DNA of 53,072 bases from JAVBSX01 sp051660685 (GTDB lineage: Bacteria; Planctomycetota; Planctomycetia; Pirellulales; Thermoguttaceae): positions 1-53,072 of the forward strand of contig JBOFQB010000025.1 of assembly GCA_051660685.1 (NCBI GenBank), read 5' to 3'. The notes under the pieces were generated by a model, which had not been told where the DNA came from, did not search any database, and worked only from the letters and a program-made list of their open reading frames with translations. Made by a program: the position numbers and the translations under genes. Position 1 is the first letter of the stretch. Each line of letters starts with the position of its first letter. Positions 34,144 to 43,380 of the stretch are shown piece by piece.

Positions 34144-35121
34144 CTATTTGACCGGCTCGACGGTGATGTGTGTATTCGATTTCACGTCCATTTTGAATTC
34201 AGGAATCTCGGCTTCCTCCATTTCAACACCTTCTGGTAATTCCATCTTCAAGAGTGCTTTCATCTCCATTGTCATCGTTGCCGATGTCATTAACCCGGTT
34301 GCAAGTTCAATATGTGTCACACTTTCCTGAACCATTTTCAGGTCCTTAAACTGCATCTGGACCGGTCCCATGTTGACTTTCTGCCCCTCAGCCGAATCCA
34401 TAACCAATTTGCCCTCAATCGTCCCCACTTCAACCCCTTCTTTATCTTCAACCGATTTGAGCGTGTTGTCGATCTCCCCTTTCAACTCTCCCAACATCGG
34501 AATCGTCAAATCCAACGTGTTCTTCCAAGTTTCACCTTTCGTAACCGGCTTTTTCGGCATTGCTTGTTCTTGCATCTGAGATAAACCGCCCATTAACGCT
34601 TCAGGTTTCATCGATTCCTTCATCTGTTCAATCGTTCCCCTTGCTTCAACAGGAGCCGTTTCAAGCACTTTGTCCCAAAAAGCGTCCATTCCTTCAAATT
34701 GGGTCACTTTCCCTTCTGCATCATAGGTCAATGTCAATTTCAGACCGACCAGAAATCGCAACATCGCAAATGCCGGATTGTTTGCTGCATCCGCCGACTG
34801 ATTCTGCGAATCAAACTCCATCTCTTGCCCCATTGCCCGCATTTTCATCACAAGTCGGGTTAACTCCATCTCCACCTTTTGGGTTCCATCTGCCGATTTT
34901 TCCCCCGCCGTAATTGCATATTCATACGTCTGTTCCTGCTGCATCGGCATTGCTTGAACTCCTGCATCCATAAGCATGTCGCTGTTCATCAACATTTTCA
35001 TCAGGTACTTTCCGGCCGGAAATCCTTGTTTTAATTCATATTTTTTCTCTTCCGAGCGAACCTGCGCGACGGTCAGTGCAAGGACAAAAAGCACAAAAAC
35101 GGGCAAAATCAATTTTTTCAT
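34144..35121 (-). CDS. Exported hypothetical protein (DUF6263-like), 325 aa
   Basis: A signal peptide (KKLILPVFVLFVLALTVAQV) is followed by a beta-strand-rich soluble domain. Patterns such as AYELKQGFPAGKYL-like openings (here YELKQGFPAGKYLMKM) and PVTKGETWKNTLDL, with a C-terminal ATGLMTSATMTMEMKA, resemble DUF6263-type planctomycetal proteins; that assignment is tentative. The frame is open to 35328, but ATG 35121 fits the signal peptide. A glycosidase-like gene ends 177 bp upstream on the same strand. Confidence 0.75.
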   Translation of the reverse strand: MKKLILPVFVLFVLALTVAQVRSEEKKYELKQGFPAGKYLMKMLMNSDMLMDAGVQAMPMQQEQTYEYAITAGEKSADGTQKVEMELTRLVMKMRAMGQEMEFDSQNQSADAANNPAFAMLRFLVGLKLTLTYDAEGKVTQFEGMDAFWDKVLETAPVEARGTIEQMKESMKPEALMGGLSQMQEQAMPKKPVTKGETWKNTLDLTIPMLGELKGEIDNTLKSVEDKEGVEVGTIEGKLVMDSAEGQKVNMGPVQMQFKDLKMVQESVTHIELATGLMTSATMTMEMKALLKMELPEGVEMEEAEIPEFKMDVKSNTHITVEPVK

Positions 35122-35297
35122 GGTCAATGACTTTCTTTGTAAAAAACAATAGAGGGTCTTTCCGTCTCCCATTTCGAGAGAAAACAGGGGGAAAGCATTT
35201 GTTGAAGTATAGGGGGGAAGATGATAAAAAACAACGGCTTCCTTGAAAAAACCGGTCAAAAAAGTGAAAGCGGACATATTGCCGAGTCGAAACCCCT

Positions 35298-37664
35298 TTA
35301 CTTGATCTGTTCGAGTAACATTCGGCAATTGACGACTTTTTCAACAAGATCAAAGGGAACGTAAAAATAGTGGTTGGATGCTTCAAAACCGATTCGGGAA
35401 TCGTCCCGGGCGATTTCAAAGAGCAGCCGGGCTGCTTCTATTTCTCGCTGTAGTATCTCCCGCATTTGCCGTTTGATGTCCTGTTCCCGATGTTGCTGAT
35501 CCTTTTTCGACAACATCGACTCTTGCGAATCAGACGTTTGCAGATGTGCTGAATCCTGTTCAAGTTGACTTAACTGGTCCCTTAATTGGATGAAGCGGCA
35601 TTGATTGGCAACACCTGCGAAACTGAGTGCTCCAACGAGCGCACAATGCAGTTCAATGAGAGCATCTCCCCGCATTTCAATCGGGGCCAATTCGACCGCT
35701 TTGGTCAATTCCACAATTCCAGCATTCCAACCGTCTGCCATTTTCTGCATCTGATCGGCGTAAACATCTGGTCCATACGGTCCAACCCAACTCGCAAGAC
35801 CGTCATAAGGAAAGGCCGACATGGTTGGAGCATAACCGGTTGGTGTTCGATACAACAAATTGGCAGGTCCCAAATGAACGGGAGCTGTATAGAGACCGGA
35901 ACCGTAAGGATACTCTTCAAAAGCAGTGCTGAAGAGCGACCATGCTTTTCTTGCATATTCCTTCCCCGATTGACCGAATCTTTTTTCAGCGACTGCATCG
36001 AGCACCTCTTCGATTGAAGCAGTCGGTTTCACTGCAAAACGATAAGCAATTTCAAGGTTAGGAGAGGGATAACCGCCTAAACTCCAACCGAGCATCATCC
36101 CGGACACGCCAATTTCAGCAAGTCCTTTGCAATGTCGCGCCGTCAGTTCAAGAACAGGCAAATAGGGAATCGACGCCAATTCCCAAGAATTGTTCAGCTG
36201 CACTTTCGCAAGCGTTGGAATTCCAAGTTCCTTTGCCAATTTCCAATGTGCAAGAGCGCGAGGACCGGGACCGACTGCTGAAATCGAGTATTCCCCGATT
36301 GTGCTTGTAACTCCTCCTCTTGTAATTGGTAAGGACCATTCACTGACAGAGAGGAACTGGACATTTTTCGGCAGTCGTCTAATCATTTCAGAACCATCTT
36401 GATGTCCATTCCAACCCCAATCCCAGACAATCACTTTTGCGTCAGGATTCCCGCGATGTACTCCCCGTTCAATTGCCGCATGTAATTCGCCGACCAATTC
36501 GGCTTCAGATTTCGCACAACAACGGGGACATGCCTTTTGATTTCCGTGAGAGCTGCAAAACGTCAAGTTTTCAGAACCGCTGATTGTGAAGACTCCGCCC
36601 AAATCGGGAACCTTAGCAAAGAGGTACGCGAGAGATTCTTCGATCCAACGAAGCACTTTTTGTTCACGATCCGAGGTACAAAGTGCGGCAAACTCTCCTT
36701 CTTGGACCCCGCGAACATCGGGGTGTTTTTCAAAAAACGAAAGCGGCATTGAACGGGGTTCATTCAGATAAAGATAAACCTTTTGATGATATTTTGCGGC
36801 TCTTTTGACCAATTTGTTCAGGTTTTCAAGTCGTTTTTCGTGTTCTTCGCCGAATTCCGGGAAAAAATCCCCCCCCGGGGTCAATTGACGGAGAACAATG
36901 TGCATCCAAAAACCGTCCACACCAACTTGGGATAATCGCGCAAGGTATCCTTCTGGAAAACTATCCAGTTCGGGATTGAGGAGGGGATCGCCAAACAAGG
37001 CAAAGTAGGAGTAAAGATAGCGAGGGGAGGTTGGGGGAAAACCAATTGGAAAGCCTTTTTCGGCAATTGGTTCACTCAGTTGTCGGACAAAATCAAAACG
37101 AGGTTCACCCGGTTTTAACAGTTCGACCCCAAAATCACTCGCAATCCAACCCCGAATCTGTTGAGCCTTTTTCTGCTCCTCCTCGGTTGGTTCGGAATAG
37201 ACAATCGGAGAGCAATTGGGTTTGACATTACCAAGTTTAACGAAGAGAAAATCATCTTCCCGCAAAGAAAACGCCATTTCTTCAGGTGTCCAACCGAGTA
37301 ATTCCAACAGTTGGGAATACGGCAAGAGTTGCCAATTCCGACGAATGATTGAAAGGTATCCCCGTTCGTGCATTGCAGCTGGGATGACAGGATTGGGGGG
37401 AAGTCCAAGAGATTCGGCCAATCTCCTGACATTTTCCGGTTCTGTTTTCAAGACCTGAGCAATCCGTTCAACAGGGACAACGGTCCAATTTCTAAAGACG
37501 AAAGTGTACTGAGGACTGGGAAAATGTTCATCCTGTATTGGAACGGGCGAATTCCCTTTTGGTAATTGGTCAACGGACATGGATTTGTCCGCATAAACGG
37601 TCTGTGTCGACAATCCAAGAATCAGGACAATCCGAATCATCAGGGTCATCCAAAAACATTTCAT
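35298..37664 (-). CDS. Exported glycoside-hydrolase-like TIM-barrel protein, 788 aa
   Basis: Signal peptide (CFWMTLMIRIVLILGLSTQTVYA). The first 150 residues carry an unusual segment with two helical-bundle-like stretches (VPVERIAQVLKTEPENVRRL, LLPYSQLLELLGWTPEEMAF) reminiscent of HTH-type repeats. A barrel-like core follows (LSQVGVDGFWMHIVL, YHQKVYLYLNEP, GGVFTISGSENLTFCSSHGN, CPRCCAKSEAELVGELHAAI, DAKVIVWDWGWNG), similar in style to GH20/DUF4838-type exported glycosidases. Two Glu/Asp candidates (NEP, WDW) could be catalytic. The exact family is not assigned. AAAGGAAC precedes the ATG. Confidence 0.7.
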   Translation of the reverse strand: MKCFWMTLMIRIVLILGLSTQTVYADKSMSVDQLPKGNSPVPIQDEHFPSPQYTFVFRNWTVVPVERIAQVLKTEPENVRRLAESLGLPPNPVIPAAMHERGYLSIIRRNWQLLPYSQLLELLGWTPEEMAFSLREDDFLFVKLGNVKPNCSPIVYSEPTEEEQKKAQQIRGWIASDFGVELLKPGEPRFDFVRQLSEPIAEKGFPIGFPPTSPRYLYSYFALFGDPLLNPELDSFPEGYLARLSQVGVDGFWMHIVLRQLTPGGDFFPEFGEEHEKRLENLNKLVKRAAKYHQKVYLYLNEPRSMPLSFFEKHPDVRGVQEGEFAALCTSDREQKVLRWIEESLAYLFAKVPDLGGVFTISGSENLTFCSSHGNQKACPRCCAKSEAELVGELHAAIERGVHRGNPDAKVIVWDWGWNGHQDGSEMIRRLPKNVQFLSVSEWSLPITRGGVTSTIGEYSISAVGPGPRALAHWKLAKELGIPTLAKVQLNNSWELASIPYLPVLELTARHCKGLAEIGVSGMMLGWSLGGYPSPNLEIAYRFAVKPTASIEEVLDAVAEKRFGQSGKEYARKAWSLFSTAFEEYPYGSGLYTAPVHLGPANLLYRTPTGYAPTMSAFPYDGLASWVGPYGPDVYADQMQKMADGWNAGIVELTKAVELAPIEMRGDALIELHCALVGALSFAGVANQCRFIQLRDQLSQLEQDSAHLQTSDSQESMLSKKDQQHREQDIKRQMREILQREIEAARLLFEIARDDSRIGFEASNHYFYVPFDLVEKVVNCRMLLEQIK

Positions 37665-37722
37665 TTCGTCGTTCCTTTGGAAGAGTGTAACATGAAAGTT
37701 GCAAGTTATTAAACCACAACTC

Positions 37723-37767
37723 AATTCCCTATTCCCTAACCCCTATTCCCTAATCTCTAACCCCCAC
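37723..37767. repeat. C-rich tail repeat after the gspF stop codon
   Basis: Tandem TTCCCTA units of telomere-like look (TTCCCTATTCCCTAACCCC and further) end at the gspF stop. In gspF mRNA sense this is G-rich with six G-runs and mostly 3-4 nt loops. Confidence 0.7.
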
Positions 37768-37768
37768 T

Positions 37769-38971
37769 CTAAATCGTTCCGCTCATGTTCATAATCGGGA
37801 GCATCAGGGCGAGGACGAGGACGAGGACGATACCGCCCAAAACAATGAGCATCCCCGGTTCCATAAAGCGGACAACAAGGTCGAGTGTCCGCCAGTTTCG
37901 ACTTTCAAGCGACTCGGAAATGCCAATCAGAACCGTATCGAGTGTATTGGACTCTTCGGCAATTGCGATCATTTCGACAACAGAGCGGGGAAAGGAGGAC
38001 GAAGCGGCGAGCGGTTCGGCAAGTCGCGCGCCTGAACTAATATTTTCGGCTGCTTGCGAGACAGCATCCCCAATAATTTTATTGCCGATTGCATCGGCCG
38101 CAATTTCCAGCGATTTGATAATTGGTACACCATTTTTCAACAAGGTCCCGAGAACGCGACAAAACCGCGCAACGGCGAATCCTTCAAAAATCGGTCCGAT
38201 CACGGGAATCTTGATCTTCACAAAATCAACCGTCCGTCGTCCCGAATCCGTTTTGACCCAATATCGGAACCAAATGACCAGCACAATAACGGTTGGAACC
38301 GTTATCATAATAACGAGGTGCATCCAATTTCCAACAAGCAACAAGGCTTCTGTAATGGAGGGCAATTTCCCTTTTGCGCGCAATCCTTCAAACATCGGTT
38401 CAAACTTCGGAACAAAATAGGCGAGAATTGCGATGATTGCAATTCCAAGAAAGGAGGTTAACACAAGCGGATACGCCATTGCGCCGTTAATCCGGCTTTT
38501 GAGATCGTCTTGCGCCTCTGTATACTTGGCAACATGGACGAGTGCTTCTTCGAGAAACCCTCCTTCACTTCCTGCCCGGACCATTTGAATCCCCATTTCG
38601 CCAAAAATAGTGGGGTATCGTCCCATAACCTCGGAGAGGGTTTCCCCTTCTTCGACCCGACGATAGAGTTGATCGAGGACATATTTCAGACTGGAACTGG
38701 ATGTCTGGTCCTGCAAAATTTTGATTGCCCGAAGAAGCGGAACACCTCCTTTGAGCAAATCGGCCAATTGCGAGTAAAACGCCGCCATTTTCTGTCCGCT
38801 CACACGACGAACCTTTCCGCCGACCGCCTGTTTCATATCCGGCGTTAGGGACAAGGGAAATATGCCGTTTGCTGAAAGTGCCCCTGCTGCTTCAATTTCA
38901 TTTGCGGCATCAACTTTTCCTTCGATTTTTTGACCGGCTTCATTTCGGGCAACATATCGATATTCAGGCAT
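37769..38971 (-). CDS. gspF: Type II secretion / type IV pilus inner-membrane protein GspF/PilC, 400 aa
   Basis: The opening MPEYRYVARNEAGQKIEGKV and two homologous T2SSF domains (about 65-190 and 265-390) are diagnostic; each contains the conserved FYSQLADLLKGGVPLLRAI-type or CRVLGTLLKNGVPIIKSLEI-type segment. TM helices are at about 165-190, 215-235 and 370-395. It acts as the platform protein that links the cytoplasmic ATPase to pseudopilus assembly. No gspE, gspG or other components are adjacent, so it is an orphan gene. ATG at 38971; GAGAG is a weak SD. Confidence 0.95.
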   Translation of the reverse strand: MPEYRYVARNEAGQKIEGKVDAANEIEAAGALSANGIFPLSLTPDMKQAVGGKVRRVSGQKMAAFYSQLADLLKGGVPLLRAIKILQDQTSSSSLKYVLDQLYRRVEEGETLSEVMGRYPTIFGEMGIQMVRAGSEGGFLEEALVHVAKYTEAQDDLKSRINGAMAYPLVLTSFLGIAIIAILAYFVPKFEPMFEGLRAKGKLPSITEALLLVGNWMHLVIMITVPTVIVLVIWFRYWVKTDSGRRTVDFVKIKIPVIGPIFEGFAVARFCRVLGTLLKNGVPIIKSLEIAADAIGNKIIGDAVSQAAENISSGARLAEPLAASSSFPRSVVEMIAIAEESNTLDTVLIGISESLESRNWRTLDLVVRFMEPGMLIVLGGIVLVLVLALMLPIMNMSGTI

Positions 38972-39186
38972 TTCGCACTCTCAAAGGGGTTAGAGGTCAG
39001 AAAAGATTATCAACACTCAGATAATCGGATCAAGGAATTATCAGAAAAAGGGATATTCAGAAAAATAGTCAAGGGATATGGATAATCATTCCTCCCCGTT
39101 TTATACTGTTCTACGGTCTATAGTCTAAAAACCCCAATCGGCTCCTATTAGACCATAAATTCCCTCATTTGAAAATAAGCGGCAAA

Positions 39187-40035
39187 ATGATTTCCAATGC
39201 TTTGACGATAGACATAGAGGATTATTTTCAGGTTTTGGCTTTTTCCGGGACAATTCCGTATAAGGACTGGGACAAATGGGAACTGCGAATTCAGGCCAAT
39301 ACGGAGAAATTGCTCGCAATTCTGGAGTCGGTTCAGGTCCGGGGAACCTTTTTCATTCTCGGTTGGGTTGCTGACCGTTTGCCCCAACTCATCCAACTCA
39401 TTGCCAAAAACGGTCATGCAATCGCATCTCACGGTTATGCACATCAACTCATTTACACACAAACTCCCGAAATGTTCCGGGAAGATGTCCGCAAAACCCG
39501 AAAAATGCTCCAAGACATGACCGGACAACCGATTCTCTCGTACAGAGCACCCTGTTTCTCGATCACTTCCAAAACTCCCTGGGCGCACCAAATTCTTGTC
39601 GAAGAGGGATATTTGTATGACAGCAGTGTCTTTCCGATTCACCATGATTTGCATGGGAACCCGAATGCACCCCGGGAGATACACCGAATCGAGACAGAAT
39701 CGGGTTTTTTGATCGAGTTTCCCCCGACGATTTACCGTTTTGCGGGCCAAAACATTCCGGTTGGGGGGGGGGGATATTTCCGATTTTTTCCTTACCGATT
39801 AACCGAACGCATGTTACATTCGGTGAACAAATCGGGCAAGCCGTTTATGTTTTATCTTCATCCTTGGGAGTTGGACCCTGAACAACCGCGAGTTCGGGGC
39901 ATACCGTTCAAGTCTCGATTTCGTCACTACCTGAATTTAGGCCGAACGGAGTCCCGATTACAGCGATTGCTGCAATCGTTTTCGTTCACCAACATGGAAG
40001 CGATACTGGAAAATTGGCAGTCGGAGCAGACTTAG
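39187..40035 (+). CDS. Polysaccharide deacetylase, PEP-CTERM-locus (XrtA-associated) type, 282 aa
   Basis: NodB-fold carbohydrate esterase. The opening NALTIDIEDYFQVLAF, the metal motif SHGYAHQL, YRAPCFSITSKTPWA and the C-terminal FMFYLHPWELDPEQPR match the subfamily associated with PEP-CTERM/exosortase exopolysaccharide loci. No signal peptide, as usual for this group. It would remove N-acetyl groups from a growing polysaccharide. The start is ATG 39187; an upstream TTG is ignored. A perfect GATTATC...GATAATC dyad lies in the divergent region (39005-39026). The PEP-CTERM protein at 8234 may belong to the same export pathway. Confidence 0.88.
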   Translation: MISNALTIDIEDYFQVLAFSGTIPYKDWDKWELRIQANTEKLLAILESVQVRGTFFILGWVADRLPQLIQLIAKNGHAIASHGYAHQLIYTQTPEMFREDVRKTRKMLQDMTGQPILSYRAPCFSITSKTPWAHQILVEEGYLYDSSVFPIHHDLHGNPNAPREIHRIETESGFLIEFPPTIYRFAGQNIPVGGGGYFRFFPYRLTERMLHSVNKSGKPFMFYLHPWELDPEQPRVRGIPFKSRFRHYLNLGRTESRLQRLLQSFSFTNMEAILENWQSEQT

Positions 40036-40128
40036 GGACAAGTTTGTTAAGAAACGGGACGACAAAAACCACAAAGGCGGGTTCTATCATTCAACAGTCT
40101 CTTAGAGTTGTTCACCATTAAAATTTCG

Positions 40129-43092
40129 ATGAAACAGATTGTTTGGCTCCTATCGTCGTTTTGCTTCGTTCTGCCTGTTCATTTGGCGTTTTCCGCCGAA
40201 CAACCGAACGATGCTCTGTTTCAAATCGGTCGGGCAGATGCTTCTCCCGCCGAATTTCAAGGTCACATTCGTTGGACCTCTTTTCTCGAACAGGATCATC
40301 CCGTTGTCTTGCGTTATGTCGTTGGACGACACAAACAACAGGATTGGCCGGAACAACATGTCAGTACCCGGGATTTACGAAATGCCGGAAAAGCGTTCAC
40401 ACTTGAAATTGAATTTCACGCGAAAAAGAATTATGACAGACCGCTTTATCTGGTAATCGGTGTTGCGTTTGCACATCCAACGGAACCGTCGTTGATTTGC
40501 GTGAAGACAAATGGGGTTGCGTCGGAACCGAAACGACAACCGATGATTGCGAGGGAACCCTGGAGTCATGATGAAGACCCCCGAATTGGCGAATTTGAAT
40601 CGGTCCTGCTCGAAATACCGCCCAATACCGTTCAAACGGGTCAAAATGTTCTTTCAATCACGTTAGAAGACGGAAGTTGGATGTTTTATGACTATCTTGT
40701 TTTGCGGGAAAAACCGGAACCGCTTGAAAAACGTCGTCCGCCCGATCTGGTCCGCGAATTTCGTGAAGGTCCTATGAACCATGTCCGCGAAATACTATTC
40801 GTTGTTCGCAAACCGGGTGAAGATGAACATTGGTATGCCAATTTCGGATATTATGCAGCTGATGAAAACAAGTTCCCTTTTCCGCTTGGAACAGGGGGAA
40901 AAATGTGCATCTTGAACCTAGACACAAGCGAGGTTCGGACGATTTTTGAAGATGCAGCCGGTTCCATACGGGACCCGCAAATTCATTATGATGCTCAAAA
41001 AGTCCTGTTTTCGTATTTACCAAACGGAAAACGTCATTACAACTTGTATGAAATCAATCTCGACGGAACCGGATTAAAACAGTTGACTTTTGGTGATTGG
41101 GATGATGTTGAACCAACCTATTTACCAAATGGAGACATTATCTTCGTCTCAACGCGATCCAAACGTTGGGTCCAATGTTGGTTGACGCAGGTCGCAACTT
41201 TACACCGTTGTGGTCCAAACGGCGAAAACATCCGCGAATTATCGGCGAATGTGGAACAGGACAATACCCCTTGGGTTTTGCCGAACGGTCAGATACTGTA
41301 TATGCGTTGGGAATACGTTGACCGTTCTCAGGTTGATTATCATCATCTTTGGACGATGAATCCGGACGGAACGCGACAAATGGTGTACTATGGAAATTAT
41401 CATCCGGCAATTGTCATGCTCGGAGCAAAACCGATTCCCAACAGTGATAAAGTGGTTGCGATTTTTTCGCCCGGACATGGACGAACCGAGCATTATGGTC
41501 AACTGGTCGTCCTTGACCCAAGAGCGGGTCCAGATAACCCGGACAGTACACGTCGGATTACCAATCACAATTCATACGCCGATCCTTGGGCTTTTTCGGA
41601 AGACGCTTTTTTGGTTGCGCGACAGTCCCGGTTGGAGTTGGTGAACGGAGAAGGGGACGAGCAGATGCTCTATTCATTGCCAAGTGAGGAAAGATTGGCG
41701 AAATACTGGATTCATGAACCGCGCCCCATTTTTGTTCGGGAACGGGAACCATTGATTGCGGATCAGACGGATTTGGGGGTTGGAACGGGTCGTTTAGCTC
41801 TTGTCAACATTTACGAAGGTCGACGTATGCAGGATGTCAAGCCCGGTTCAATCAAGGAATTGCTTGTTCTTGAGACACTTCCAGAACCAGTTCATTATAG
41901 TGGGGGAATGGACCAGATTTCGTCGGGGGGGACCTTCACGTTGGAACGGATCGTTGGAACAGTTCCTGTTTCTCCAGACGGTTCCGCCTACATGGAACTC
42001 CCCGCGCTTCGCAGTTTCTTTTTCGTTGCTCTCGATCATCAGGGAAAACCGGTCAAACGAATGCACAGTTTTACTTCCGTTATGCCGGGCGAAACCACAA
42101 CCTGTATTGGTTGTCATGAAGAACGAACACAAACCCCGAATCGTCAGGCAGATGCGGCAATCATGCGATTGTTACACAAAGCACCGAACCGTCCTGAACC
42201 GGTTCCCGGGGTCCCGGACGTGTTTGACTTTCCAAGAGATATTCAGCCGATTCTTGACCGACACTGTGTTTCCTGTCATTCCGAAGAACGTCGGGATGCT
42301 GGAATGAGTCTAAGTGGTGATTGGGGACCTATGTATTCGATCAGTTATTTGACCTTGAGTGTTCATAATCTGTTCGGGGACAATCGCAATCGGGCAATGA
42401 GCGATTTCAAACCGTATGAAATCGGGAGCAGTTCCAGTCGTCTTTTGCGGTTGATTGACGAAAAACATCAAGGGGTTGAACTTTCAGCCGACGAACGGAA
42501 GATGATCCGGTATTGGTTGGAAGTCGGGGCGAATTATGCCGGGACGTATGCGGCAAATGGAACGGGTCTGATTGGTTGGTATTACCGTAATCAACCGATT
42601 CGGGACGATCTTTCTTGGCCGGAAACAGCAGCACTTGGAGAAGCGGTTGCGCGACGCTGTTCGGAATGTCATACACAAAATGGGACATTGTTGTTGCCTC
42701 AATCCATTTCTCAGGACGGAACGGCGTACAACCGACATTGGATGTTTAATTTGTCGTATCCTGAGAAATCCCGACTTCTCCAAGCACCTCTCACACCCAA
42801 TGCAGGCGGTTGGGGTCGTTGTGAACAGGTGAGCGGGAAATCGGTTTTTGTGAACAGGGACGATCCTGATTACCGAACAATTTTGGCGGGGATACAGCGC
42901 GGTCGGGATTACATTTTGAACGAGAGTAATCGGTTCAGCATGAAACCGTTTGTTGCGAATGGACCGTACACGCGCGAGATGAAACGATATGGTGTTTTGC
43001 CGATTGAACATGATTTGAAATCGCCGATTGACCCTTACGAAACGGATCGAAAATACTGGGAATCACTTTGGTATGTTCCCAAACCGCATTAG
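40129..43092 (+). CDS. HzsA-related exported tri-haem c-type cytochrome / propeller protein, 987 aa
   Basis: Signal peptide (QIVWLLSSFCFVLPVHLAFS). An N-terminal beta-sandwich-like region (about 30-220) with VLLEIPPNTVQTGQNVLSIT is followed by PD40-like propeller repeats (GDWDDVEPTYLPNGDIIFVS, DNTPWVLPNGQILYMRWEY) and the cytochrome part. CxxCH motifs are at 659 (CIGCH), 713 (CVSCH) and 844 (CSECH). It is a paralogue of the protein at 9319-12444, sharing KPIPNS and xYVDRxxxxxxxLW motifs, but it has the extra third haem and the N-terminal sandwich. It probably moves electrons outside the cytoplasmic membrane; the partner is unknown. ATG 40129 is chosen over an in-frame TTG. Confidence 0.87.
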   Translation: MKQIVWLLSSFCFVLPVHLAFSAEQPNDALFQIGRADASPAEFQGHIRWTSFLEQDHPVVLRYVVGRHKQQDWPEQHVSTRDLRNAGKAFTLEIEFHAKKNYDRPLYLVIGVAFAHPTEPSLICVKTNGVASEPKRQPMIAREPWSHDEDPRIGEFESVLLEIPPNTVQTGQNVLSITLEDGSWMFYDYLVLREKPEPLEKRRPPDLVREFREGPMNHVREILFVVRKPGEDEHWYANFGYYAADENKFPFPLGTGGKMCILNLDTSEVRTIFEDAAGSIRDPQIHYDAQKVLFSYLPNGKRHYNLYEINLDGTGLKQLTFGDWDDVEPTYLPNGDIIFVSTRSKRWVQCWLTQVATLHRCGPNGENIRELSANVEQDNTPWVLPNGQILYMRWEYVDRSQVDYHHLWTMNPDGTRQMVYYGNYHPAIVMLGAKPIPNSDKVVAIFSPGHGRTEHYGQLVVLDPRAGPDNPDSTRRITNHNSYADPWAFSEDAFLVARQSRLELVNGEGDEQMLYSLPSEERLAKYWIHEPRPIFVREREPLIADQTDLGVGTGRLALVNIYEGRRMQDVKPGSIKELLVLETLPEPVHYSGGMDQISSGGTFTLERIVGTVPVSPDGSAYMELPALRSFFFVALDHQGKPVKRMHSFTSVMPGETTTCIGCHEERTQTPNRQADAAIMRLLHKAPNRPEPVPGVPDVFDFPRDIQPILDRHCVSCHSEERRDAGMSLSGDWGPMYSISYLTLSVHNLFGDNRNRAMSDFKPYEIGSSSSRLLRLIDEKHQGVELSADERKMIRYWLEVGANYAGTYAANGTGLIGWYYRNQPIRDDLSWPETAALGEAVARRCSECHTQNGTLLLPQSISQDGTAYNRHWMFNLSYPEKSRLLQAPLTPNAGGWGRCEQVSGKSVFVNRDDPDYRTILAGIQRGRDYILNESNRFSMKPFVANGPYTREMKRYGVLPIEHDLKSPIDPYETDRKYWESLWYVPKPH

Positions 43093-43106
43093 ACCCAAGT
43101 CATTTA

Positions 43107-43236
43107 TAGCAGCCGGAAGGGAGCGCAGCGTACTGACGGTTTCCGCTTTCCGTCAATACGGCAAGCATTTTGGAAAAACCTCCTTTCCGGCTTGTAAGCG
43201 TTCACGGGGTATTCAAAAACCCCCATTTTGTACTTG
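43107..43236. repeat. Inverted-repeat element in the gap before the FrhB-like gene
   Basis: AGCCGGAAGGGAG (about 43110-43122) faces CTCCTTTCCGGCT (about 43183-43195), and an inner stem CTGACGG/CCGTCAA lies between them. A further GGGGTATTCAAAAACCCCC stem follows at about 43208-43226. This has the look of a small non-coding mobile or REP-type element. No coding potential. Confidence 0.55.
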
Positions 43237-43380
43237 TCCAAAACACCCAAACGTCCTATTTGTCTATTATTGACGAACACAACCCGCACAGTGACCGGCT
43301 CGTATTGATGACAGCCGGAACTGTCAACCGACTTGAGATTCTCCTCATATTCAACGCCCCTACATCACAAAGGAATTTAT

